Origin: Kalaharituber pfeilii
Lineage: Eukaryota > Ascomycota > Pezizomycetes > Pezizales > Pezizaceae
Reading direction: 5' to 3'
NCBI GenBank assembly: GCA_015179045.1
Contig: WHUZ01000118.1
Location: 1-64,000 of the forward strand
DNA: 64,000 bases
The translations under genes and the position numbers were made by a program. A model generated the notes under the pieces. The model did not search any database. It was given only the letters and a program-made list of their open reading frames with translations, and was not told the DNA's origin. Of the stretch, positions 22,559-32,192 are shown piece after piece (position 1 is the first letter of the stretch; the number at the start of each line of letters is the position of its first letter).

Positions 22559-23309
22559 TGCGGATTTTGCAACGTCCGGGTAAAGCAATTCGGGTAATTA
22601 TTAATCACGGTTGCTTTAGCAACGAATTGTTTGTGGCTGGTGTAGCAGGCAATGTTCGAATAACCGAACTTTGCGGGTTAACTCCCCCATCCGAGAAAAT
22701 TTTATTCTCAACACCAGAATTATTTTATTACTTGAGAAAGCTAGTATGTCTTCTCAAGACCCTTCTCAATCATCAGAGACTCCTATTCCTCCAAACCGTC
22801 CACGTGGGCGGCCACGAACAGCTACTCCATCGAGCAATCTGTAGCATCCTCCGAGGCTTTACGCACTCGATTAAATGAGTAAGAAAAACTTTATTTGGCC
22901 CGTTTATGTGTCCAGAATCAAGCAGAGCATCAGCCTGGACAAAAAGGAAAGTTTTGGGAGAGAATTAAGATTCTCTTGAAGGATGAAATTGGAAAAGATG
23001 CAACAATCATATGCATGCTTGAAAGAGCCCATGCTGCGACAGCGGTAGCTGCTGCTACAGCAGCAGCCTGTCTTCTCTTGCATGGTATAATTGCCATATT
23101 GTATCTCTGTAGAGGCGTGGTTGTCTGTGGGTAGTAGAGAGGCGGTGTGGGAGCGTGGGTAGTATAGAGTGCAAGAAAAAAAAATAGCCGCAAAAGTGGT
23201 CTCAAAAACACTACAAAATCTATGCATAGTTCTTGGTTATAGAAATATTACTAATACTATTTTCCAAGTTAACCGAAAGACTTTACCCGCGACATTGCAA
23301 AATCCGCCT
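22559..23309 (+). mobile_element. PIF/Harbinger-like element, 3-bp TSD (751 bp)
   Basis: TIRs TGCGGATTTTGCAACGTCC and, inverted, AGGCGGATTTTGCAATGTC, continuing with GGGTAAAG. ATT flanks both sides (22556-22558 and 23310-23312). The empty site CTTCATTGTCC exists at 2681-2691. The interior has an AT-hook-like start (MSSQDPSQSSETPIPPNRPR, then GRPRTA). After a frameshift it has a Myb/SANT-like helix region (LARLCVQNQ ... GKFWERIKILLKDEIGKD), as found in accessory DNA-binding proteins of such elements. No DDE domain; non-autonomous. Confidence 0.7.
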
Positions 23310-23312
23310 ATT

Positions 23313-24058
23313 GTCCAAATTTAAAAATATTCAGGTGTTGTTGAGTAGTAGAGGATTGAAATTTTTGACTTCGTATGGAGTATCTCGGAAAAGTAACATG
23401 CCAAGATTGCCAAGTTTGCAGAATTTGCACTAGTTTGAGAACAAAACTAACTATATACAGGAATGATCTACCTAACTCTTCTATGGCTTTTATATACACG
23501 TTCAGTAAACTCTTTTGTTCCATATGTACAACTATCCCTATATGCCTCCATAGTCCGTAAATATCTATAAAAAACCGATTGATAGTACTATCAGAAACAG
23601 AATGAAGAGCCTTCGGAATTGTTAGTCGTAAAGCATCAAGATTATACTCACAATGAGTGCTGCAACTCTTGCTGAGCTTTTTTATGTTGCCATAAAGTCT
23701 TGCGACAGACCTGTACCCCCTGCTGATATTTGAACTGAATAGTGGAAAAATCGACATTTATTGTATTTTCCATAAGTTCCTTATATACATCCATTGTCAT
23801 ACTCAAGTCTTAAATTTCCTGCTCATCCTGCTCATCCTGCTCATCCTGCTCATCCTGTTTCTCCTCTTCTAGATCGTCGCACTCACTAGTCGACTCATCC
23901 AAAGACTCTTCACTTTCGCTATATACAAATGGTCCAGAAATGCCCTCTTCTACCGCGTCTAGCTCGGGGGTATCCAGATCCATAGCTGCTCTTCTTTTCG
24001 CTCCCCTAGCAGCAATGGCAAGCAAAATAGCTTTTCTTTTCTTGTTGGGATGAGGCAT
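23313..24058 (-). pseudogene. Transposon protein relic (copy 2)
   Basis: Starts at ATG 24056-24058 (MPHPNKKRKAILLAIAARGA) and continues in frame through DLDTPELDAVEEGISGPFVY and an acidic stretch with four DEQ units (9-bp repeat GCTCATCCT). Stops follow (TAA after DEQEI). Later recognisable parts are CRKTLWQHKKAQQELQHS and YKSHRRVR; the latter is a motif I associate loosely with fungal transposase-like proteins. The copy at 2660-3381 has an extra frameshift. Catalytic region not present. Dead. Confidence 0.55.
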
Positions 24059-24387
24059 CTTTAATGATTTCTTAGGTATGTCTATACCTATTACTATGAT
24101 ATTAGTCCATTTCCTTACTTAAAAAGAAGCTATAGGACAGGATATACACACCTTTGGGGACGTAACTGAAGTTATCCGATGCCAAATATCCGTTTCAATG
24201 TCGAGATATGAGGTGCGAAATCCTCTGAGAGGGGCTATCATACCATGTAATTGCATATTAGTCAGCAACCCGGTGAATGTAACATGTGGTCCTTTATAGG
24301 TAGGCTCCACCATACATGCGGTGCCCGCGGCGCTCGTACATGATGCGGGTGGAATGTCAAAGCCAAGAGTCGTGTGCCGGGATCTGC

Positions 24388-25505
24388 CTATTTCCTTCCT
24401 CTGTCCGGCTCGTACACGCTCATCCGCAACCACCTTCCTCCGAGTTTGACTCTCCCACTTTCCTTCTGTGTCTCCAAGTATACCACCGCGGAACTAGTCT
24501 GCTTACCTTCCTCCACTAAGATTGTCTTTCTCCGCAGCCATCGGATCCCTATGATCTTTCCGATGTCTTTGTTGATGGCCTCCAACCATCTTCTAATGTT
24601 CTCCAAGTCTTTCCTCAGGACTATGCCGTGGACGACAATCCCGTATTTCGTGGTGGTGTTGTCGGCTCTGGTTGGGGCGTGTGTGCTGGCTTTGGGACGT
24701 GGAGGTGGGTTCTGGGGGCGGCGTGGAGATAAATTCCGGGAGCGGGGGGGAGGAGTGGGGGTGGGGGTCGGTGATTTCAGTGTTGTGGCAGACGCGCTGC
24801 CTGCGTTTGGGGTGTCAATCGGGGGTGTTGAGGCGATCTTCTTTGCCTCCTCATCGTTCAGCTGGCGCTTGATGGCGTATATGTCCAGACTGCACGGTGA
24901 CTTTCGTTTGCGCTTCTTGTTGTTCCCGATTGGCGGAGTGGGGGTCGACGTGGAGAGAGAGAGAGAGAACATCGTGCTCTCCGGCTCTTCCGAGAGCACA
25001 TGATAAATGGGGCTGAAGCCTAGAGCTTCAGGTGTGGGCCCGCCGGTTCCAGGTGTATGGCGGTGATGGGGCTGAAACCCAATGTTGATGTCTGTGGTGG
25101 GATGCTGTGTGTGGAAGGGGCGGCTGAGAAACATCCGGTAGGGGGTCGCCTGGTCTTCCTCCGTACACGGAACATTTGCCGTTGTCTCCGGGGTCGAAAT
25201 TTAGGGCTAGGATGATCATCCCGTCCGTTGGAGGTAGCTCTCGTAACCAGCGTTGGAGGGTGATCAACTTTCGCCCTAAATTGCCACAGTGCGGTGACTA
25301 CGGACGGCCAGCCAATGCCTGCGTCATTCAATAACTGTGTCGTGTCCTGCCACACCTTGACGTGAGCCGGGAGGGGAGAGGTGGGGTCCTCCGCCGCTGG
25401 GGAGTTGGTCTTCCCTTCCGCATTTGATTGGTTGAGGGGCCGTGTTTCGGGGCTTCCTATTGGGTCTTGGCACCGGTTGATGTATTGGGAGCAGGGTAGT
25501 GGCAA
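24388..25505 (-). pseudogene. LINE ORF1 (Gag-like) of half-LINE 1
   Basis: RNA-binding ORF1 of a Tad1-like LINE, with a frameshift near 25130. The N-terminal motif LNDAGIGWPSVVTALWQFRA matches RDAGISWGRVIASLWKYRA in the copy at 40976. A Pro/Thr-rich linker with KKRKRKSPC and AIKRQLNDEEAKKIAS follows. An RRM-like part comes next (GIVVHGIVLRKDLENIRRWL, WLRRKTILVEEGKQTSSAVV). The protein ends VKLGGRWLRMSVYEPDRGRK and TAG at 24388. No zinc knuckle follows. The 24388-25134 part is a clean 248-codon frame, so decay is limited. Confidence 0.7.
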
Positions 25506-25805
25506 CAGAGCAGGGAGATGGGATTCTGCTCGAGAATTCTATAGGGGTCTTGCATCGCGCAAGGAATATATGGTTCTTAAATTAATAAATATTTAGGCGG
25601 AGAAATACCTCTAGATCAAAAGACCCAGCGCGCTGAGAGCTTTCGATCTATGTGGGTTTCGTAGGGGGGGACGTTGTGGTTTGTGGGGTCGCTTCCAAAC
25701 GCTCGTCCTAAGGTGGTGGTTGTTGCTGTGGAAGGCTACTCGTGGTGCACTATGGGTGAGGCTCTGCTGCAGATGCGAGCTCTTAGCAACTGCACAACAC
25801 AGATA

Positions 25806-26471
25806 CTAGCTGCTTGGTCGATCACCCATATGTAAGAGGAGAGCGATATCGTCTACTATCCTCAGAGTGACCGGAAGGTTGAAAACTGGCGGAATACGCA
25901 CACAAGACTTGTATTCACATGTTGAATAGCGAATGCGAGCAGTGGGTGCGAAGTGTAGTATTGCAAGAGTGCCGAAAAGATTGCTTGCTTTCCTAATTAC
26001 AGAACAAACATGCTGCTTTAATCTACATATCAACAAAGGAAGCAAAAAAAGTAATAACTCGAATCACAAAGTAAAGGAAGATTTTATGTCAAAGAAACCA
26101 ATAATGAAAGAAGTCCAAATAATCAAAGAAGAATAATCAAAGAAGCGATAGAAAGATCCATCCTTTATGCCAGAGTGACAACCCAGTATCACAAAGCTTG
26201 ACCTATTCCGGTGCAATACCAACTCTTTCACACCCCATCAAGCAAATTCCGCTCATGAGAATTTGTCTGCCTGACCTGCTGGACACACTACATCAAGGCA
26301 ATGCACTCTAGGTCAGTAACTGAAACTGCGGTTCGTAAAGGTTGAAGAGGCTGACACATCATGAATAGTTATCATTGAAGGAATGCAATCGCACCACAGA
26401 TTGTGGGAATGATCACCTAATTTTTTTTTTTTTTTTTTTTAATCACGTAACCCCGCTTGCAGCGCTAAGCC
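25806..26471. other. Flank of duplication copy 1 with a family B tail
   Basis: 26200-26400 matches copy 2 at 50990-51120 and, inverted, copy 3 at 52670-52790. A minus-strand family B end lies at 26419-26472 (poly-T, AATCACGTAACCCCGC ... CCATGGCAGGGTCCC). No gene. Confidence 0.55.
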
Positions 26472-26534
26472 ATGGCAGGGTCCCGTTCCATCCCCCCCTC
26501 TCCCCTTCTAGAAACTGATTCTGCATCATCTCAT

Positions 26535-28680
26535 GCTGGCAGGTTGGGCCCTCTATTCCTGTCAGGTTCACCTCATCTCATGCCGTTGGGTCGGGCCGGC
26601 CATACGTGTCAAATGTCACCCCATCCCGCACTGTCGGGTCGGGCTAGCTGTACATGTCAAATTCAGCTCATTCTACCTCAGCTCGTTCTGCGCCATCACC
26701 AGCGCAACTAGTGAGAGACCGATGGGAAGAAAGAGCAGCACGAGGCGACCTGGACCTGGCGATAATGTGGGTGAAGTCCCACGCGGGCATAAAAGGCAAC
26801 ACCGAGGCGGACAAAGCAGCCAAAATAGGAACGGCTCTGCAATACCAAGACGAAACGATCACGGAGGCGGGCATGAGACAGCTCGCGAGATCACGAAGAG
26901 CCAGCGAACGAAACAGACTAGGACTGAGCTACCATCCGCTACAACGCCTAGGAACCAGGGTCGCCACCCTGGCCGGCATACTGGGCAACAAAGGACTACG
27001 ACACTGGAGACACCAGATCGGGAAAGCCGACAGCCCGGAGTGCAGATGGTGCGGCAAAAGCCTGGAGACCACCGCCCACGTGCTCAACGAGTGCGAAGTA
27101 TGGAAACAGAAATGGCCAGGAGGGGAGGCAGACCTCAAGAAACCCTCCAAGACAGACGGTAAGGGAGATAAGTTGGTGGAACTTTTAGACTGGGCAGGAC
27201 GGGAATAACAGAGACGGGATCATATTCATTTATAAGCTTATTTTTTATTTCCTATTTCCTATCATTAGTACTACCATAGCTATCTAACTATTAGACCTCG
27301 CCATAGCCTACAAGGCGGCACGCGAGTAATGAAATAAAAAATAAAAAATCAAAAAAAAAAAAAAAAAAAAAAAAATCTGCGCCATCACGTTGGGCCTGCA
27401 ATACCTGTCAAATTCAGCTTCTTCTTCCTCATCTCACGCCATCGAGTGCGCCCTACCATACCTGTCAAATTCAGCTGATTCTACCTCATCATATCCGGGC
27501 AGGTCGGATCACCTGTCAAAGGAGGCTCATTCCACCTCATCTCATGCCGGCAGGTTGGGGCTGCTACATCTATCAAATTCAGCTCATTCCGCATCTTCTC
27601 GTGCCTCGGCTCAGGCATGCCATACGTCTCAAATTCAGCTCACTCTAGCTCATCCCATCTTGTGCCTCGGGCATGCCATGTGTCTCAAATTCAACTCATT
27701 CTACCTCATCTCATGCCGTCAGGTCGGGGCTGCCATACGTATCAAATGCAGCTCATTCCACCTCATCTCACGTTGGCAGGTCGGGGCTGCCATATCTATC
27801 AAATTCAGCTCATTCTACATCATCCCATCTCGTACCTCGGGTATGCCGTACATCTCAAACTCATCTCATATTTGCACCGTAGGCTCGGGCCGGCCATGCC
27901 TGTCAAATTCAGCTCATTCTACCGCAAAAAAAAACCGTCAGCTCCGGTGGGCCATATGTGTCAAATTCAGTTCATTCTACCGCATCTTGTACCGTTGGGT
28001 TGGGCCGGCTATTTGTGTCAAATTCCGCTCATTCTGCATCATCTCGTGCCGACAGCCCGGGCATGCAATCCGTGTGAAATTCAGCTCGTTCTGGTTCATC
28101 TCACGCCGTTGAATAGGGCCTGCAATTCGTGTGAAATTCAGCTCGTTCTGCCTCATCTCACGCCGTCGAATAGGGCCTGCCAAACCTGTCAAGTTCAACT
28201 CACTCTGCAGTATCTCGTGCCGGCAGGTTGGGCCTGCTATACCTGTCAAATGCAGCTCATTCTCCCTGATCTCGTACCGCCAAGTCATGCCTGCCATACC
28301 TGTCAAATTCAGCTCATTGTGCCTGATCTCGCGCTGTCAGGTCAGGCTGGCTATACGTGCCAAATTCAGCTTGTTCTGCCTCATCTCGTGGGCCGGCCAT
28401 ACCTGTCAACTTTACCTCATCTCACGCCGTCGGGTTGGGACTTCCATGCCTGTCAAATTCAGCTCACTCTACCGCATCTCACGGCAGTAGGTAGGACCTG
28501 CTATACCTGTGAAATTGGTGAAATTGAGCTCATTCTTCTTCACCTGAGGCCATGGGGCCGGACCTGTCATGTCTAGTAACTTCAACTCATTCTGCCACAT
28601 CTCATGCCCTCCGGCCGGACCTGTCATATCTGTCAAATTCAATACTGGCGAGAGAGACCTGTCATACTTGTTAAGTTAAG
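26535..28680 (+). repeat. 57-bp minisatellite array (about 25 units)
   Basis: Imperfect units of about 57 bp built on CTGTCAAATTCAGCTCATTC, TGCCTCATCTCATGCCGTC and GGGTCGGGCCTGCCATAC run through 26535-26699 and 27389-28680. A LINE insertion splits the array. Because 57 is a multiple of three, the array stays open in several frames for up to 319 codons without being a gene. Diverged units of the same repeat recur at 11080-11380, 61690-61975 and 62340-62850. Confidence 0.85.
26700..27375 (+). mobile_element. 5'-truncated LINE (family A), RNase H domain
   Basis: 676 bp between perfect 13-bp copies of TCTGCGCCATCAC (26687-26699 and 27376-27388), inserted into the minisatellite. The frame to 27208 encodes the end of ORF2: LVRDRWEERAARGDLDLAIM, then WVKSHAGIKGNTEADKAAK with the last catalytic Asp of RNase H, a linker, and the knuckle CRWCGKSLETTAHVLNEC. 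It ends ELLDWAGRE. The 3' end has the CTCGCC...GCGAG hairpin with a compensated GCCT/AGGC inner stem, then AATGAAATA and A-rich tail. The open frame makes it one of the youngest copies. Confidence 0.9.
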
Positions 28681-28689
28681 CTCAGGTTG

Positions 28690-29100
28690 CAGGACTACTT
28701 GGCACTTCAGCCCTTTAGCTTAGGCGCAAGCTATATCAAATGCGACTGGGTTCAATCCGGCGCGAGGCGTAACCAGCAGTACTTACGACGAGTGGCCGCG
28801 ATTCCTGTTATATATATAAAAGCTCTATCTAACTCTTATGTAAATAGTTCTTTCTCTTCTTATCTATTATCTTGTCTTCTTAACACACCTATATGGTTTC
28901 TTATACTTGTTAATCTTGTCAATCTCTAGATTGAATTCAGTATCTAATCTTCTTTACCTTTCTAGTATAGCTTACTATTACTACTAAACTGGAACTACTA
29001 AACTGGAACTATAGAACTATTACTTACAAGCTTCTTCTATTAAGCCTCTTTCTGTTAAGCCTCTTCTATCAAGTTTGTTCAGTCTTTGCTATTTGTTACG
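28690..29100 (+). repeat. Decayed LTR-like fragment
   Basis: TGTAAATAGTTC ... CTTGTCTTCTTAACA ... ATATGGTTTC ... CTTGTCAATCTCTAGATTG ... AATTCAGTATCTAATC follows the internal order of the LTR at 37152-37788 (read inverted). The many C-to-T differences suggest decay. Ends not defined. The following 29100-29460 holds no gene. Confidence 0.5.
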
Positions 29101-29476
29101 GGTTGCAACCGACCGTCTTGCAAACCGTTGCACCAAAAGGTAGAACTACCGGTGACCCCTGGTAGTACGGTCGGGATATATAGGAGTATCCATGCATACG
29201 GGCTCTTGGTACCGGTTCGCGCCAGGTCTTCAGGCATAGCAGGGGTGGGCCGGTCACGTGCACTCGTAGCTCACTGCATTTTAGCCCTGCTCTGGGTACG
29301 CTCGCATACCGCTATGTCATACTGGCATGACACTATTTAGTACTTATAAAACTATTATTACTCTGAACTAATTATATCTCTTAGTAGTACCTATCTGCTA
29401 TTATAATAACAAGCGATGGAGCGGCCTCCGGCCGGTCTGTCTTGGCATAGTGTCCGTGCTAGCTACTGCTCTTTGA

Positions 29477-30188
29477 TTCGAGACACGCCATCCGGAGGAT
29501 GAGGGCCGTGGCCGGAGGAGACCTGGCACACGATGGCGCCACACGCAAGATGAGAAAAGCATGGGAGACGAGGGTGGGGAGGGGCGACATGGACGTAGCG
29601 GTCATGTGGGTGAAGGCACATAGGGGGATAGAAGGAAATGAGAGAGCAGACAGGACAGCGGGGTGGGGCACGGCGCTGCAGTACAAGACTGAAGTGGTTA
29701 CAGAGGCGGGTCAGAGGCAAAGGGCGAGGAGGGAGAGAGCGGAGGAGAGGAATAGACTAAAGATCGAATACAGACCGCTGGAAAGAGCGGGTAGGGAGAT
29801 AGGTCGACTGGCAGGCCTGTTAGGGGGGAAGGGCTTGAGGGCATGGAGGTGGCAGATCGGGGAAGGAGACGGACCAGAGTGTAGATGGTGCGGGGAGAGC
29901 GATGAGACGACGGAACACCTGTTGGGGGGGTGCAGAGTGTGGAGGAGGAGGTGGCCGGGAGGAGAAGAGCATATAAGGTGCCCACCAAAGAAGAGAGAAG
30001 GAGGGAGAGATCCGATTGAGGAGCTGCTGGCGATGCTGGGGGAGTGAGAGAAGACCCCCGGGGGGGGGGGGTGGCGGGGGGAGTTTATTTAATAGTTCAT
30101 CTATGTCACATAATTATTTAGCTACAGAATCGCCATAGCCCTTAGGTCGGCCTGCGATCAATGATCTAAAAAAAAAAACAAAAAAAAA
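29477..30188 (+). mobile_element. 5'-truncated LINE (family A), RNase H domain
   Basis: 712 bp between 12-bp copies of ACTGCTCTTTGA (29465-29476 and 30189-30200). The open frame to 30047 encodes the RNase H end: SRHAIRRMRAVAGGD (after the catalytic Asp), VAVMWVKAHRGIEGNERAD with the last Asp, the knuckle CRWCGESDETTEHLLGGC, and LLAMLGE at the end. The tail hairpin is the compensated ATCGC...GCGAT form followed by CAATGATCTA and A-rich sequence. Coding is intact in the part retained. A G-run of 13 lies in the 3' UTR. Confidence 0.9.
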
Positions 30189-30224
30189 ACTGCTCTTTGA
30201 AGTTTTTTTTTGGTCCATACCATC

Positions 30225-30400
30225 CTACTGCTGCACTTCTGCCTGTACTTCTGCCTGCATTTCTGCCTGCACTTGCGCCTGCACTTCCGCCAGCACTTCG
30301 GCCTCCAATTCCGCCTGTACTTCCGCCTGCGTTTTTGCCTGCATTTTCGCCTCCTGTTTGGCCTGTATCTCAGCCTCTACATAGCTGGTTTCCTATAGCA
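30225..30400 (+). repeat. 12-bp tandem repeat (CTGCACTTCTGC)
   Basis: About 14 imperfect units of the type CTGCACTTCTGC/CTGTACTTCCGC, then unrelated AT-richer DNA. No gene; position upstream of the relic at 30798 may be chance. Confidence 0.7.
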
Positions 30401-30797
30401 CTGCTCCCAACAGTGCCACTTTTTACAGTACCACTTTTATACCACGGTTCGCACCGCCTTATATACCACAGTACGCGCCGCTTTCTTCAGTACAATTCGC
30501 GCTTCTTACACACCACGATCTGTTGTGGACGGTTCGCATACTAGTGGTACTCACACTACATCTACCCCCTTTTGCTGCCATTGTACTGCAACCTGCCTGC
30601 TCTGCTTTAATACCTGTACATTTATTGATAATGTCGCTAACTATTTATACTGTATAGTATATTCTGCTGGCACACATCATACTGGCCCAGGGTACTTGGT
30701 ACTTCTACTGCTACTTGATTTTACTATACAATATCCTGGATACTACTGGCTACTACTATACGTACTGGATTACCGTGCTTGATAGTAGTAGTACACT

Positions 30798-31388
30798 ATG
30801 TCTAGTGGATCATCTATAGAGAATTTCTTGGAGCAGTAGGAGGTACCTAGTATTACTGGGTGTACATTTGATGCTGCCAATAGGTTACTATGCAAGGCTT
30901 TGCAGGATTTTTTCTGTGGGCAGGATATCCAGAGGTATTGGCGGGACTATTTTACATGTAAATATTTGCAGAAGGGTGGTATTCCTTTGCAGTATAGAGC
31001 TACGAAAGATTTTGTTATTATGATGAAAAAATTGAAGGGGTAAAAGCGCATGCACCGAAGGGAGGTACTCAAGAGTGCAGGTATTAGTAGTAGAACTACT
31101 TTTACTACAGTAGCTTCCTATTATTTGAAGCGCCTAGCAGTACCCTATCCTGCTACTAATACCTGGGTTGCTGAAACCTCTACTACTTTTACAGATTGGG
31201 CACACTATATGGAAAATTGTGCTCTTGCTGATGTGCAGCATAAGCACTATCCAGTAGGGCTGCTTGATATGAACCTGCTACAGCTAGTAGTTAATGCTAC
31301 TGATAATGTAGTGGTTTATGATATAGATGCCCATGAAATAGTACTGGTAGTGCTAAGAAGTTTTGGCGGATCCCAGCTTGTTGGATAG
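30798..31388 (+). pseudogene. Unknown protein relic with CAG-to-TAG type stops
   Basis: One frame runs from ATG 30798: MSSGSSIENFLEQ, stop, EVPSITGCTFDAANRLLCKA ... YFTCKYLQKGGIPLQYRATK ... MMKKLKG, stop, KRMHRREVLKSAGISSRTTF ... DIDAHEIVLVVLRSF. The first stop follows CAG in a Gln-rich context (CAG-TAG). It is the change expected from CpA-to-TpA mutation, as in repeat-induced point mutation. The protein is not recognised. Its neighbourhood (repeats, LINEs) suggests a transposon gene rather than a host gene. Confidence 0.4.
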
Positions 31389-31819
31389 GTGGATAATATT
31401 GCTGCGAAGGCTACGGAAGTTGGGAATCGGTGCGGGTAAGTGTATATATATATAAGTATTGTTGGAATTTCGTGTTGGAAGGAATGTAATGTCAATAATT
31501 AATATACAAATATTATGGCTCATAGAATGAACTCCAATTATTTTCCCAAATACTGCTACTAAGGCATTGCGCCTTGGAAGAGGAGTATTTGAAAAACGTC
31601 TAGAGTGAGGGGAAAAATACATAACTAAATACTCAATGATAGAACCCCGAGTCTCATAAACATGAGTTCTTAATTCAAACATCCGTAAATTATATGGTGT
31701 TAAATCACCAGTGGGTTCCGAAATTCTTCCCATTTGGCCAATAACATGTAAGGTTGCAGGTTGCGGGTCAGAGCATTGTTCAATATAATGGTCACTATCT
31801 GGATCACTCGGATATATGA

Positions 31820-31822
<3 letters not shown>
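31353..31822 (-). pseudogene. Unknown protein fragment, possible OB-fold-like
   Basis: The minus frame reads IYPSDPDSDHYIEQCSDPQP, ATLHVIGQMGRISEPTGDLT, PYNLRMFELRTHVYETRGSI, then RRNALVAVFGKIIG. The alternating hydrophobic pattern with VxGxI-type turns is reminiscent of an OB-fold, but I cannot name a family. Its upstream end is cut by a T-run/A-run junction (31828-31863) and its downstream end fades into AT-rich DNA. It overlaps the end of the plus-strand relic slightly. Confidence 0.35.
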
Positions 31823-31861
<39 letters not shown>

Positions 31862-32099
31862 AATACTTACTATGATAGTAAAAGCCCCTATACTACTAAT
31901 TGAGGGTAATTATTAATTATTCGTGCCCCATCAACTTGTACCAAGGAGTTTTCGGGGAGGAATATCAGTTGCATTCTCGAAAAACATATGGATATCCATA
32001 GATAAGCATTGGCTAGAATCGACTGAAATAATATTGATGTCTGAACCAATCCAAATAGTCATTTAAATATTACAAAATATTGCAGAGCGAAATGCAGAA

Positions 32100-32100
<1 letters not shown>

Positions 32101-32131
<31 letters not shown>

Positions 32132-32170
32132 CATTTCAATACTCGCGTGCCGCCTGATAGGCTATGGCCA
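32101..32170 (-). mobile_element. Family A LINE 3' end (minus)
   Basis: A 31-T run, CATTTCAATACTCGCGTG, CCGCC and TGATAGGCTATGGCC. The inner stem is GCCT/AGGC, as at 27300. No TSD assigned. 31864-32100 is AT-rich with no feature. Confidence 0.7.
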
Positions 32171-32192
32171 GAATCACTTATCACATGATAGT

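Larger units (their letters stand above)
22416..24312 (-). mobile_element. TA-flanked TIR transposon, copy 2, nested
   Basis: Ends TGGCGGAGTCCACCTATA and, inverted, TGGTGGAGCCTACCTATA, with TA outside (22414-22415 and 24313-24314). Same family as 2545-3656. It is interrupted by a 751-bp element at 22559-23309; without that it is about 1.14 kb. Confidence 0.85.
22307..25728 (-). mobile_element. Half-LINE 1: ORF1 plus family A tail, no ORF2
   Basis: Read on the minus strand: 5' region, ORF1 (about 25505-24388), then about 75 nt, a nested transposon (22416-24312), and directly the family A 3' end (CTCGCCATAGCCCATAGGGC ... ATGCGAG TACTGAT, poly-A). Without the nested transposon it is about 1.5 kb. 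No reverse transcriptase or endonuclease sequence is present. TSDs are TGGAAGGCTGGTC (22294-22306) and TGGAAGGCTACTC (25729-25741). The duplicated loci at about 50865 and 54650 show the uninterrupted site, so this is one insertion event. It must have used another element's enzymes. Confidence 0.75.
17220..26400 (+). repeat. Segmental duplication, copy 1 (with later insertions)
   Basis: The order is LINE C-terminal relic, flank, membrane-protein gene, then downstream flank with GAGAAATGATATTTCCTGATCTAC, TGCACTATGGGTGAGGC and finally ATCATTGAAGGAATGCAATC. The same order occurs at 46270-51125 (copy 2), and the downstream part recurs inverted at 52620-55400 (copy 3). Copy 1 has been enlarged by a LINE fragment near 17.8-18.6 kb and by the half-LINE at 22307-25728. 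Confidence 0.75.

Noticed and set aside
27390..28576. Open frames of 240 and 319 codons
   Set aside because: Produced by the 57-bp minisatellite, whose unit length is divisible by three; the translations are repeat artefacts.
28745..28765. GGTTCAATCC resembling a polymerase III B box
   Set aside because: One base short of the consensus, and no A box or tRNA-like fold upstream.
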